Below, piece by piece: positions 10,178 to 22,480 of a stretch of 64,000 nt of DNA. Both the position numbers and the translations under genes were made by a program. The notes under the pieces were generated by a model. It did no database searches. It had not been told where the DNA came from and saw nothing but the letters and a program-made list of their open reading frames with translations. Origin of the DNA: Adiantum capillus-veneris (taxonomy: Eukaryota; Streptophyta; Polypodiopsida; Polypodiales; Pteridaceae); the NCBI GenBank assembly GCA_014529385.2, contig CM043962.1, forward strand, positions 46,293,098-46,357,097, given 5' to 3'. Each line of letters opens with the position of its first letter. Within the stretch, counting starts at the first letter, position 1.

Positions 10178-11400
10178 CTTACAAAACCCCAACCTTGTTA
10201 CCTTGGCTACCTTGTGTTCTCTCCGGTTTGACTTACTTGTTGGGCCGCACCCTCTAGCTCATGCACCCTGTAAAAATGCTTGATGGCTACAGGTTTACAG
10301 CCGCTCTTGTTAGTCCAAGCTTCTAATCGACAGAATTTTATCCGACACCTTAAATAATTTCATTGTTTTGCTTGCAACACCCACAACTTAAGTCCAATTT
10401 CAATTTTGAAAAGACCACTAGGGTCTTGGAGATTATCTCTGGCTGTGGTGAAGTTTTGGTCTCAGTATGTCTCAAAGGAACATGGATCATGATCCATGTA
10501 TCTCAGTGGTGGCCAAATGGGGTGATATTGATCCCACACCTAGCCCTTGGTCTAAAGATCTCAAATCTATACTTTTTGTAAAGTTTGGGTTTGTTTAGGG
10601 TGGACAAAAGTCAAAACCTAGCACTTTTTGTGATTTTTGATATGAACCGATTTTGTCCTTTCCGACCTCCTTCTAGATTTCCGTTCACTTCCTTGCTTTG
10701 GGACTTTTTGTTCAAAATGGTTTAAGCTCCTCAATGGTCCTATTTTTGCAAAAAAGGTACATGGATTGCGGTCCATATTGGGAAGACAACTTGCCTTTTA
10801 TTGATACCATTAGGATCAACATGTTTACTAGATGCTTTGGCATCAAAGGTTTTGGATTTGAACTGGTTTTTGTCAGCCAAAAGTGATTTCTCAAGTTTGT
10901 TCTGGTGATTTTCAACTATCATCTGTTTTTGGTCTTTTCCACCTGTTTTGTAAACTTTTTGCCCCACTGGTTCTTTTGGAAAATATTTTTCAAATTGTAC
11001 CAGTTATCGACTTGTCAAATTTCAACTCAAAATCTTGATGAGCTACATTACATGGATTGCAAAATATGTTTGACCTCATTTTGACATGAAATTTGGCTAG
11101 CTTATAGTCTTGGTTAAGGTGACACTTTTCCCCAAACCTTTTTGGATTTGAACCACTTTTGTCTAACCAAAAATAAATTTTGTGTGCGCTTTGTGGTTTT
11201 TGGCCATCAGATGTTTTTTTGGTGTTTTGATCAACTCTTTGCACTTTTTTGTTGTGGCTTCTTTTGGAAAAGTTGTTCCACTAGTTATCAGGGATGCGTT
11301 GGTCAAATATCGGGCCAAAATGTCTACCAAGTACATGGATCGCAATTCATGTTGGGAAGCACTTTGAGATGAATTTTGACCTAGCCCACGAGTGATTTTA
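10178..11400 (-). repeat. Leader of the gypsy relic: about 283-bp degenerate tandem repeats
   Basis: This lies upstream of the relic gag on the minus strand, where an untranslated leader is expected. Blocks recur about 283 bp apart: compare TTTTGGATTTGAACTGGTTT near 10850 with TTTTTGGATTTGAACCACTT near 11140, and GGTTCTTTTGGAAAA near 10970 with GGCTTCTTTTGGAAAA near 11260. Each unit holds a palindrome (separate entry). No LTR or PBS is seen to the right; the repeat signal fades near 11400, about 170 bp before the SMC2 start. Confidence 0.75.
10480..11352. repeat. Array of four periodic palindromes in the relic leader
   Basis: Copies lie at 10480-10499, 10759-10778, 11050-11069 and 11333-11352, with starts 279, 291 and 283 bp apart. 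The first, ACATGGATCATGATCCATGT, is a perfect 20-bp palindrome. The others keep ACATGGAT at the left and a degraded right half; differences at the centre look like CpG to TpG/CpA decay of a CGCG core. Confidence 0.8.
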
Positions 11401-11439
11401 ATTTTTACACCGGGTGCTAGTCTCTAGCGTGTGACCCAA

Positions 11440-11570
11440 GACTCTCTCTCATTTCAAATACTTTGCCTTCCCGCTCCCCCTCTCCTCCTCTCCTCTCTCT
11501 CTTCCCAACGACGCTTGCAGCCATACCCAGATGCTCAATTGACGTCTCTTAGCGGCTTCACTAAGGCGAG
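11440..11570 (+). promoter_or_regulatory. Pyrimidine-rich 5' leader / Y-patch region of SMC2
   Basis: A strongly C/T-rich stretch (CCCTCTCCTCCTCTCCTC and similar, about 11440-11510) lies 60-130 bp before the SMC2 start codon. This resembles plant Y-patch promoters and 5' UTRs. No convincing TATA box is visible. The start site cannot be fixed from sequence alone. Confidence 0.45.
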
Positions 11571-14500
11571 ATGCACATCAAGGAAATCTCGCTTGAGGGC
11601 TTCAAGTCATACGCGACACGCACAGTGGTTCCTGGTTTTGATCCCTTCTTTAATGCCATAACAGGCCTCAATGGATCCGGGAAGTCCAACATCCTCGATT
11701 CTATATGCTTTGTGCTCGGCATCACAAACCTGCAGCAGGTCCGGGCAAGCAACCTTCAGGAGCTTGTTTACAAGCAAGGGCAGGCTGGAGTTACCAAGGC
11801 CACTGTCTCCATCATCTTTGACAATTCGGACAGGAATCGAAGCCCTATCGGCTACGAAGAGTGCAGCGAGATCACCGTAACTCGCCAGGTATTTCTTCCA
11901 TTGCTTCTCGTTAATTTTTGAAGAACGCCATAGCTTAATGCCATCTATCCAGCTCGATTCCTAGAGAAGTCCTTGTTTGGAGCAATTCACACACCTCTCG
12001 TTTAGCGATAGGATGGATAGCTTTAAAAACAACATGTGAATACTTTGATACTTCCATGTAAAATTATGATTTTTTCATAATGGATGAGGTCGCAGTCTGT
12101 GATGGCCATAAGAATCATTGCCCTTGACATTGTGTGCAAAACTGAACCAGGAGGATTGCATGCTTTTGTTTGCCCACAATGAGTAAAACCTACAGGATGC
12201 TTTTTAGCACTATCCAATTCTACTGCACGCTTGTATGCAAGTATTAAAAGCACTGAGGTTTACATGGTTCTCCAGAGGGCACTTGCGTATGATAGCTGTT
12301 ATACTTTCTTGACTAGACCACGACCATGGAGACTCTGCAGACCCTTGAAATGAATGCAACTTAATTTTTCTGTTTAGTGACTATGCTTGGCATATAACCT
12401 TAAAGTGTGCTCACCTGTGGTTTTATCATGCTTCCGTGTTGTGTTTGTACGGTAAAAACGTGTTTTATGACGTAATGGGATTGATAGCAAAACCCACATG
12501 CGCATGAATCTGCTCTGCATGCCATGAGTCAGTGACTATGCTTGGCATATAACCTTAAATGCACTCACCTGTGGTTTTATCCACACTTCTGTGTTGTGTT
12601 TGTACGGTAAAAACGTGTTTTATGACGTGACGGGATTGATAGCAAAACTCATATGCGCATAAATCTGCTCTGCATGCCATGAATCAGTGTATCCCTTATA
12701 CACTGGTAGTTGAATGCTGCCTCTGGGTCCGTCCAGTGAATGACTAAAGTGATGCTAGTATATTCTCCATAGCATCCAACTCTACCTTATCACTGACTGC
12801 TTTTCAATTTTCTTGTTTGTAATGGTCATTTGTCTTGTTGAGATAGTCCAGTTTTAAGCGATGATTGTCTTGGAACCGCTGTCCTGATTACTGTCTGTTT
12901 TGGTGTTAGATTGTTGTGGGAGGAAGAAATAAGTATCTCATCAATGGACATCTTGCACAGCCAATGCGTGTCCAAAACCTTTTTCATTCTGTACAGTTAA
13001 ATGTAAACAATCCCCACTTTCTTATTATGCAAGGACGAATAACAAAGGTGCTGAACATGAAACCACCAGAGATATTGTCTATGCTCGAGGAGGCAGCAGG
13101 CACGCGAATGTATGAGATGAAGAAAGATGCAGCTCTTAAGACGCTTCAGAAGAAGCAGACAAAGGTTGATGAAATTGACAATGTGCTCAGTAATGAAATT
13201 CTGCCTGCTCTTGAGAAGCTCAGAAAGGAGAGGCATCAGTACATGAACTGGGTAAATGGAAATGCAGAACTTGATAGATTGAAGCGATTCTGCATTGCCT
13301 TTGAATTTTTTGAAGCAGAGAAGATAAAGAATGCTGCCATGAACGATGTTGAACATTTGAGGTGCAGAATTGCTGAATCACAAGATTCTGTAAAGGAGCT
13401 AACGAGTGAAATAACAGAGAAGGAAAAAGCCATCTCAGAGCTTACCATGGAGAAAGAGCAGAGAATGGGAAATGACATGAAGGATTTGTCTGATAAAGTC
13501 GACAAGTTATCAAACGCGATGGTCAAAGAGACATCTATATACACAAATCAAAAGGATACATTGAAAACAGAAAAGTCTTCTATTACTAAGGTTTGTCCCT
13601 GCAAGCGATGCTTTTTATGATAATATAATGCACATTGAATCCAATGCCCTGATGCCATTCTGTGGCTTTTGCAAGCTTGAGAAAAGTATCAAGGATATTG
13701 AGGCTTCCTACGAGGAAAAATGTGCAGCGATTGTAAAGCTAAATGAAGATGCATCAGGCTTAAAGGCAAAAGTGGATATGCTAACATCCACCTTAGCTGA
13801 GCTTGAAAAAGATTACCAGGTAGACCAATCAGTGTATTCTCCTCTATGGGACAATTGGCCTGTTTTCTTCATGCTAGAACCAACCAAATAATTTGATAAA
13901 TTTGCAGGATTCTCAAGATTTGAAAAGATGATAAGTTTCTTTCTGAATACAGGGTGTGCAAGCAGGTAAGAGTGGAGGCAATGAAGAAAAAAGTTTAGCA
14001 GATCAGCTTGCAGAGACCAAAGCTGCAGTTGGAAAAGCGAGCACGGAATCCAAGCAGGCGAAAACTAAGATTCAGCATTTGGAAAAGGAATTGAAAGAAA
14101 AGAAGAAACAGCTTGCGTCGAAGAAAGAGGAAGCAACTGCATTAGACAAAGAGCTGAATTCAAAGAGATTGGAAATTGAAAAAATCAGGAATGCTTTGAA
14201 CAGCATTCCAATAGAGGAAGGATGCTTGGAATCTTTAGAGAAGGTAAGCTCAGGACTCTTGGCTAGAAAATGTGAGTGCTTGTCTCAGACTCTCAGACAA
14301 CAGCAGGTAGCACAACCTGCCCCCCCCCCCACACACACACACACAAACACACACACCCCAAACCATCACCACACACAGAGAGATAGAGACAGTATTTTGG
14401 TTTTTGTGGGGCAGATCAAAGGACAAGAGTCAGAAGCAATAGTAAGATTGAAGGCAGAAGTAAATGATATTGCGGCACAGTTAGGAAATGTCAACTTCCA

Positions 14501-17500
14501 ATACAATGACCCTGTTAAGAACTTTGAAAGGTCCAAGGTCAAAGGCGTGGTTGCGCGGTTGTTGCATGTCAAGGACGTCTCAGCTGTGACAGCCCTTGAG
14601 GTCAGTGCCATCAATTTTCATGTTGCTTTGTATTCATATAAATAAAGTTATCACATGAAATATAAAACTGTTGAAATTTGACCCAAACAGGTAGCTGCCG
14701 GGGGAAAGCTTTATAACGTGGTGGTTGATTCGGAGCAAACGGGGAAGTTGCTGCTGGAAAGAGGCAATTTAAGGCGTAGAGTTACGATAATCCCGCTGAA
14801 TAAAATAGAAAGCCATCCCATTCCAGCCAGGATTCAAGATACAGCTTCCAAACTGGTCAGCTAAACTGCCACACACTCTCAGTAATTTGTCTTGGCTGCA
14901 TGCAGTTACTTAGAAGGTTGCAATGAAGTATGATTTCCAGAATGTAGCTAAATCCACCCTTTATGCAGGTTGGACGGGGGAATGCAAGGCCAGCACTCTC
15001 ACTTATTGGTTATGATGAGGAATTGAAGGCATGCCATGCCATTATTTTATATTTGTAAAAACTAGAATGCCATTTTGACGGTTTTCAAGATTTGTCTTCT
15101 GAAAGCAGGTTAAATGGTCTTAGAGGAATGGCATGAAATGTTCATTTTTCTTGATTTCTGCTTATTCTGTTGGGAGCATAGGTTTTAACTCCACACAACT
15201 TCAGATGGTGCAATGCGTAATTGCATTTACCTGACTTGCAGGCAGCCATGGCTTATGTCTTTGGTAGCACATTTGTATGTAAGGATACAGAAGCAGCAAA
15301 ACAGGTATTATTTATTAGAAAGATTAAGTTATTACCATAACACACCTTGAAATTTTGGAATATTGAACTTCTGCACTTTGGCAGGTTACATTTCACAAGG
15401 ACATCAAGGTTCCAAGTGTCTCCTTAGAAGGAGACATCTTTGACCCTAGAGGATTTCTTACAGGAGGAGCTCGCAAGTAAGAGCATTGTTATACAATAAA
15501 AAACAATAGTAGTTTTCTTGCTCTTTAGTAGGTTGAAGCTACCACTTTTCCATGTGTGTGTTTATCATTGCATCCTTCACCATTAATCCGATCTTATGCT
15601 CTTTGCCTCATAAGTGTGCCATTCTTCATGCTGTAGGGGAAGCGGTGAACTTCTTAAGCAACTTCATAGGCTTTCAGTGGCAGAGTCGGAGCTGGCAAAG
15701 CATCAAGCTAGGCTGTCGGAGGTTGAAGCTGAGGTATTTCTTCTGATTTTGTAGGCATAATCAGCAGCTGTTGATGTAACTGGGGACCGGCAATGTTTCT
15801 AAAATTCTTGGCTGATGAGCATACAGTCTATTCGATGTTGAAGCAGTGCTGTCATTTGGTTTACATGAGTGAGGTCTTTGTGCAGATTGCAAGTTTGCTC
15901 CCCGTTCAGAAGAAGTATGACCACCTTAAGTCACAGTCAGAGCTTAAATCTTATGATTTAGCTCTTTTTGAGGAGAGAGCCAAGGAGTGTGAGCATCACA
16001 AGGTGTGCATGCGAACCATGCATTTCCATCTTTCTGAATGGTTAAAATCAAAGCATGTTTGACGACTTCTTGCGCTGATAAAAGGAAACGAGATGTACAA
16101 AACTGAACCTGGAGTATGATGGCAATGTAGTTGACAGAAGCAGTATCACATTTGGAGGAAGAACTTGCTGCAGCCATAACAGAGACAAAGACAAAAGAAG
16201 ATCTGCACAAATCTTGCTGCAAAAAAGTTGCTTCTTTAGAGCAAGCAATTAGGGATCATGGCAGAGACCGGGAGAGTAGGCTTTTGGCCTTGGAGAAAGA
16301 GATTAAGTCTGTCAAACAACAGCTTTCCATCTCAGGAAAAGAGTTGAAGGTGAGCTTAGTTGATTCCAATGTGCTTTCTACAGTTTTTTGAATAGGAGAA
16401 GTACCGGCACATTTGTGTGTGTTTAGGGATTTGATGGAGAAAAAGAGCGACTGATTATGGAAAAAGAAGCCTTGGCTCAGGAGAAAATCTCATCAGAGGC
16501 GCAACTGTCTGCGAGTCAAGCACAATTGCAGACCTTTGAAGAGTCTTTGGAAAAGATTGCTTTGCAGGTACGATTGTTTTTTATGAACCATAATGGCTGG
16601 GTGTAAGCAGGCTGGCCTAACTAGCTAGAAATGCTTTGGGATTAGGTGGATGCTATCAAGCAAGAGTACAAACGAGCTGAGGAGGAGCTCAAAGAAAGCC
16701 GGGCCAAGATTAAGGAGTGTGATAGTCATATCAACTCCTTAGTGAAAGCTCAAAGTAAGCTTCAACAGAAAAAATCAGACTGCCAGGTTGAAATAAGGAA
16801 AATAGAGAATGAGGTCAGTGAAACTGAAGTAACAATCATATTTTCTTGTTGGTGCTCTTCTCTTTACTGGTGGAGGTTGGCAGGTCAAGAGAATGGAATC
16901 TGAACAAGTGGAGTGCACTAGACTGGTTGAGAAGCTTTTGGAGAAGTATAAATGGATTGCAACAGAGAAGCAGCTATTTGGAAAGCAGGGAACGGATTAC
17001 AACTTTGAATCACGGGATCCAGCAGCAGCAAGAGCCGAGCTTGAGGCCAAACAGTCAGAGCAGAGCAAGTAAGCATTTAACTTTGAGGATTAGGTGCTAT
17101 AACATAGACAATCAAGTTGCAATGGATATAGAATTTTGGGTATAAGTAGCCATAAAAATTCACATGTAGGAGAGCCTATTTTTTGGATGCCTACGACATA
17201 GAGACGAGCACTTGCTGCTTAATGGAATTTGGCCAAGCAGTTGGAAAAGCCATCTGAGCCAACCTTATCTTTGTCATGTCTAGCTTTGATGAATGGCTAA
17301 TTCTTTTGTTGCAGCCTTGAGAAACGAGTCAACAAGAAAGTTATCACCATGTTTGAGAAGGCTGAGGACGAATACAACGATCTCATGTCAAAAAAGCGAA
17401 TCATTGAGGTGCCGAATTCTAAGCAAGCCATATATTCTGTGTCTGTTTACTTACGTGCTATCCTGGGTACTTTTGAAGACACAAGAGTCCTCAATTAATC

Positions 17501-18528
17501 TTCAGTACATGGGGTTATCATCTAATTTTGTAGTTCTTTGTGGCAGAATGATAAGTCCAAAATACACAAGGTCATAGATGAACTGGACGAGAAGAAAAAG
17601 GAGACGCTGAAGGTCACCTGGCAGAAAGTGAACAAGTAGAGACATTACCTCTCTTTCCATCCGGTATTTCTTTGAGTGAAACCAAATCACTGACCTCTCA
17701 ACATGCTATTGTGGCAGGGACTTTGGTTCCATTTTCTCTACTCTCTTACCAGGCACAATGGCTAAGCTTGTGCCTCCTGAGGGAGGTGATTTTATGGATG
17801 GTCTTGAGGTCCGTGTAGCCTTCGGTAGTGTATGGAAGCAATCTCTCTCAGAGTTGAGTGGAGGCCAGCGATCTCTACTTGCCCTCTCCCTCATCCTTGC
17901 TTTGCTGCTCTTCAAACCTGCTCCACTTTATATACTTGATGAGGTACAATTTGACACAAATGCTGTAAGTTGCATCGAGGGATGGAGCTGCCTGGATCAT
18001 TGCTATCCTCATGTATAAATGGCAGGTGGATGCTGCGTTGGATCTTAGCCATACTCAGAACATTGGGCGGATGATCAAAGCACATTTTCCACATTCACAG
18101 GTAAAAATCTGTAACACTCACAAAGTCCATGGTACTGCAGCCTTGGGTATGTCAAACTAACCACTTTTCTGTCATTTAAGCAGTTCATTGTGGTGTCATT
18201 GAAAGAGGGAATGTTCAACAATGCAAATGTGATCTTTAGAACCAAATTTGTAGATGGTGTTTCGACAGTCATGAGGACTGTGCCGAGCTCGAAACAACAG
18301 GGAAAGAAGGGTGGAGCCACCCCAGAAAGGTAATTGATCTTCCACATAGCTTGCTTTTAAGCTTATGTTCACTCACAGAATGTGCTGTCTGCTGCAACAG
18401 ACAATGCATGTAATCCTCATATTCAAGTTTTGTTTATCCCTTTTGTAATGAACCATCCATCAATGTTATGATTTTTTATTGTAAACTTTGACAGAAGAGC
18501 GCCCCTCAAGGAGAACATGGTTAGATGA
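11571..18528 (+). CDS. SMC2: SMC2, condensin structural maintenance of chromosomes subunit 2 (21 exons)
   Basis: SMC2 pairs with SMC4 to form the ATPase core of condensin, which compacts mitotic chromosomes. Exons inferred from homology and splice sites: 11571-11888, 12910-13590, 13676-13819, 13953-14243, 14415-14600, 14691-14855, 14969-15028, 15242-15304, 15385-15476, 15637-15733, 15886-16002, 16131-16349, 16427-16567, 16646-16813, 16884-17068, 17315-17408, 17547-17635, 17718-17943, 18026-18100, 18184-18329, 18495-18528. They sum to 3591 bases (1196 residues plus stop), the usual family length, with no frame break. Seen: [15 protein letters not shown] start; Walker [10 protein letters not shown] near residue 32; [20 protein letters not shown]; hinge about 505-665 between two coiled coils; signature LSGGQRS (1083-1089); Walker B YILDEVDAALD (from 1108). 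The intron after exon 7 has a GC donor. The C-terminal tail is short. The start is fixed by the conserved MHIK. Exon joins are inferred, not seen in RNA. Confidence 0.96.
12376..12689. repeat. 155-bp tandem duplication in SMC2 intron 1
   Basis: The block starting AGTGACTATGCTTGGCATAT occurs at 12376 and again at 12531. Both copies continue through GTTTGTACGGTAAAAACGTG to GCATGCCATGA and differ at few positions. It is confined to intron 1 (11889-12909). Confidence 0.92.
14320..14356. repeat. (C)n(AC)n microsatellite in SMC2 intron 4
   Basis: Eleven C residues are followed by an AC dinucleotide run with one interruption, inside the intron 14244-14414. Confidence 0.95.
15029..15241 (+). other. 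GC-AG intron of SMC2 (intron 7)
   Basis: The exon before ends ...GAATTGAAG and the intron begins GCATGC. The next exon begins GCAGCCATGGC after a TTGCAG acceptor. The peptide across the join, [13 protein letters not shown], fits the conserved hinge region, so the GC donor is required. All other introns use GT-AG. Confidence 0.85.
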
Positions 18529-18875
18529 AAAGCCACCCTGCTGGGATCTATTTTATGGGCGGCCCATGTATCACAACAACTTGTTGTAAGGGCTAGTATC
18601 CAAACAAGCATTCTTGTACTAATGAAGAGTCTGTGAGCTTGCACCATGCAATGAGATGTGCTCCTCCACATAGTAGAACAGACATGAAAGAATCATTCAG
18701 CTCTGTATTTGCTGCTCAGTATAAACTAGCTATGAAAAACACTACTCCACTGATGCATTGTAGCAATGTGTATAATTGAGATCAACAAGCTTTATTGATA
18801 TGCCAATCCTAACAAATTAGCATGAGCATGCCCTGCTCGTGTGGGTGTGCTTACAAACACAGCTTCATTAGGTCA
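18529..18875 (+). other. SMC2 3' flank
   Basis: Non-coding sequence after the SMC2 stop codon, presumably including the 3' UTR. I see no clear AATAAA signal and no other gene. Confidence 0.5.
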
Positions 18876-19002
18876 TGGCTAATACCCAAGTGTGGTAGAT
18901 TGGTTATGCCATTTCCCTCTTGAATAACAGGTCTTGAGTTCAACTCCCCTTGTCGGATAGATCTTTAAGGTATCTTGGGATAGTTTCCTACGACGTTAAA
19001 AT
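18876..19002 (+). mobile_element. Possible tRNA-derived SINE
   Basis: A-box-like AAGTGTGGTAGATTGG and B-box-like GTCTTGAGTTCAACTCC lie about 35 bases apart, as in a tRNA-type RNA polymerase III promoter. They are followed by a unique body and a pyrimidine-rich tract. No target-site duplication was identified, so this is a weak call. Confidence 0.3.
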
Positions 19003-19054
19003 TCTCTTCTTCTTCTTCTCTCTCTCTTTCTCTCTTTCTCTCTCTCTCTCTCTC
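19003..19054. repeat. (CTT)n(CT)n microsatellite
   Basis: A simple pyrimidine repeat. Confidence 0.95.
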
Positions 19055-21329
19055 CACATGTCATTGTGCAGTGTGCATACTGTAGTATAATAGTATGAAT
19101 GGTATAACACAGTTTGTGATTCTTCACTACAAGGTACTGAGTAGTATTGATGCCCATAAACACTAAATGCAGTGATCCTTTTCTTCAATTCAATGGAGAC
19201 TTTGATACTCAGGTTGTTTCACGTCAGTGTAGGGTGCAGATATTAATTTGTAGCTATAAACATCCCTTTTGTTTTTTGAGGGGAAAGTCTTTGTTAATAG
19301 GGTCATAACATAGTAGTTATGGTGTATGTATGGGCATGCAAAGACCAAGTTTCAATACTTGTGGCATTTTTTCAAACTACATTAAGCTTTTGACATATCA
19401 AGCTACATAAGGAGAAGGCTTTAATTGTGCAAACTTTTCAAGGTAAGAGCATGCTATATTAGAATACCTTAAAAGTTACATTAACCATTGCTCAGAAATG
19501 ATAAGGTTTACTTGCAGTTGCATTGCTTCTGAGAATACAACCTTCATGGGTTAAGTTTCTGTGACTTATTTTTAAGTAATTCTAACTTTTAACACTTTTG
19601 TTTTTCCTTCAGTTTTAAAAAGTTGACAGATCAACTTGCCCACTTCAAGACTTATAGCTAGAAGTGCCATTGCTAAAATGAAAAAGAACTTTCTTGGGTT
19701 GGACATATTGGTGAATGTGCATAGTCTACAAGCCATCAAAGTCTTCCTATTGCGCAGCACCATATGAAGCTTGCAAATCCAAGATTGAAGCAAAACTTCA
19801 TTTTATTTGACCTAGTAGTGCAATGATGGTTGGTAATGCTTTTGGCATGTTGCATTGTTGTACGGTGCCAACCATGTGAGTGCAGAGTTGGCTTAGTGGA
19901 GCTTTGAGGTAGCTAGTAACCGAGGTGGTGTTTGAGCACCATGGGATGCTACTAAATTACCAAACCAACCCTCAAATTTGTAGGAATTCCCAAAATACCC
20001 TTATAGTTTGGAAAATTCCCAGTACACCCTTCAAGTTTGCAGAAGGGTATTTAGGTAATTTTCCCTACTGAGCCTGCCCCATTCCACCCTCTCTTTCTAC
20101 CGTTAAACCCCGTTAGACTGTTCTTCATCTGCTATACATGGTGAGTGGCAGATCGCCATAGCTGGAGACAACCTGAGAATGCAACAAGAGCCATTCAACC
20201 GAGTTGTAAAGCAGAGGTCCGTGGAAGCAGAGAGAATGTGTGCACTTAGATTCAAGTGAGAGAACATGCAGAGGACACCATTGTTGTTGTACTGCAAGTT
20301 GCCATTGGAAGCAATCAGCAACCATCTTTCTTTTGCCAACCTCGAGGGAGAAGTGCAAAAGAAGGATGGATGCCAACAGCTGTTCTACAGCAGTACCTCT
20401 ACCGGCATGATGAGGTGAGGGAGACCCACCTAAATTATTCCAACAGTCGAGTAGTGTTTTGGTGTAGGGATGTTCACCAAAAGTGACCATTCCCTACAAT
20501 GAAGGCAACTCCAAGGCCACCGGGGGAGCCATACGGTAGCTTGAATGGTTACTAAGTGACCATTTCCAAGGAGGGCCACCGGGTCAGACTCAGGGAGGCA
20601 GGCCATTTCGGTTGTTGACGTGTCAAGATTTCGTGCATTTGGGATTTGCATGCTGAGTTGGAAGCAACAGATTAGTGTGTAGACTGTGTGACTCCTGATT
20701 TTCCAAGTGCTGACGTGTCCACCATCGCACGATGCACGTAAAATTCTAGCTAGTAAAGATGAGCGGATGGAGGGTTGAGAGATTTGCAACCCTCTAAATC
20801 TTGACCTTGGCGGGGAAGGGTAGGCGTGCTTTTGGAGATCAAGGCTGTAGAGTTGCCACCCCAAATCTACAAAATGAACCCTCCCCAAACCAAACCCCCC
20901 CCCCCCCCCCTTCCAAAAAAAAAAAAAAAAACCAAAACTCATGAATTTACATTGGTCCACATTTACGACATCAACTCGACTCCCCTACACATGGGTGAAG
21001 TGTTGAGCTTTGAAGGTCGATATCCTAGGTTCAAGTTTTGTGGGCAAGGAGAGGGGGTGCTGGTCCAAATTTGCAATTTTACCTAAAGCTACAAAAAGTG
21101 CATCAAATAGCTCTCATGCTCTCAACCGTTCATTCCCTCCCCTTCATGTCTGCGAAAGATAGTGCCGTGGGTCCTGAAGCTTCAACCCTAAAATGACCAT
21201 GGGCATAAGGAGGCGAGATCTAGGATAGGCCAGCTTCTAGCAAGTTGGTGGCTGGGCCAACCCTCCATATTCCAAACAAGGACGAAAAGTGCATTTGTGA
21301 TTTTAGGTGAGAGTTTTAGTTGACTTGTA
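19055..21329. other. Intergenic, no gene seen
   Basis: No coding frame here has recognisable content. It includes adjacent homopolymers, C16 at 20895-20910 and A17 at 20915-20931. There are also short B-box-like motifs near 19350 and 21030 (for example CCTAGGTTCAAG) without a matching A box. Confidence 0.6.
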
Positions 21330-21359
21330 TTAATAGGTCACTCCTCATTTGGAGGGCCG

Positions 21360-22125
21360 GCTTTATTTTGGGTAAGATGCAGCGTTCGAAGTTTTTAAAG
21401 GATGGTACAGTTAGGGTCACATGTAGGTTGCAGCTTGTGCATAGTGATGTTTGTGGACCCATGCAAACTCCGTCCTTGGGCAATTACCTTTACTTCATGA
21501 CTTTCATTGATGATTACTCCAGGCATGCATGGGTATTTTCGCTTAAAGCGAAGTCCAAAGTTTTTATGTGCTTCAAACAATTTCTGGCTATGGCTGAAAA
21601 TGTATCAAAATATACTATGGGCACCCTCCGTTCTGATCGAGGGGGGGGGGAAGTATATGTCTCATGAATTTAATGCAATTCTGGCTAGTCGTGGGATAAA
21701 ACACCAATGTACAGTGCCTTATACACCTCAACAAAATGGTGTTGTTGAGAGGAAAAACAGGTCACTTACGGAAATGGCACGATGTATGGTCAAAAGTCAG
21801 GCTTTGCCGCATTCTTTTTGGCTTGAGGCTATCATGTGTGCCACTTATGTACTTAACATGTGTCCTACGAAAGCTTTGCAGTCAATTACTCCATATGAAG
21901 CATGGCATGATAGAAAGCCTTCTATTGAGCACATGCGTGTTTTTGGCTGTTTGGCATATGCTTTGGTGCCACAAACACAACACAATTATTGGACGATAAG
22001 GCTGTCAAATGCATTTTTGTTGGTTATAGTGCTGAAAGCAAAGGTTACAGGTTGTATCATCCCCAAACAAAGCGTATTTTGGTTTCACGTGATGTAGTGT
22101 TTGTGAAAGATTCTGTTAAGCCCTT
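21360..22125 (+). pseudogene. Copia integrase core and C-terminal region
   Basis: Seen: HSDVCGPMQTPSLGN (first Asp), FIDDYSRHAWVF, LRSDRGG (second Asp) and YTPQQNGVVERKNRSLTEMA (catalytic Glu). Then come the copia C-terminal motifs PYEAWHDRKPS, VFGCLAY, KCIFVGYS and KGYRLYHP. A run of nine G at about 21640-21648 puts the two halves of the core in different frames. A second shift occurs near 21990. It would not make an active integrase. Confidence 0.88.
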
Positions 22126-22480
22126 ACTGTCATGTACTAGAGACAGTAATGTAAGCTCACAGAACATTTATGACACTTTGTTTCCTCTTTTCAGTGGTGG
22201 AAGTTCAAATGTAAATTCCAATGAGGCAAATGTACAGCCTATGGGGGTTTCCGAAAATGTTACATATCAGCCTATTACTGATGCAGATGTACACGATGTA
22301 CTTGATGAGGAAAGGGCTGAAAATGAGTAGGCTAGAGGTATGCCAAAATGGTTGGTGCATACATTGATTGACAGTAAATTGGATGCACCTTTGTTTAGTC
22401 GTACTCGTTCAAGCTCTCGCCATGCATCTTATGCATCAGATTGTTATGCTTTGGCTGTGTCTAGCTTACATAATGTTGAG
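22126..22480 (+). pseudogene. Copia integrase-RT linker
   Basis: A low-conservation Ser/Asn/Asp-rich linker, with a stop at 22328, leads into the SSRHASYASDCYAL segment that precedes the RT in copia elements. Confidence 0.55.
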
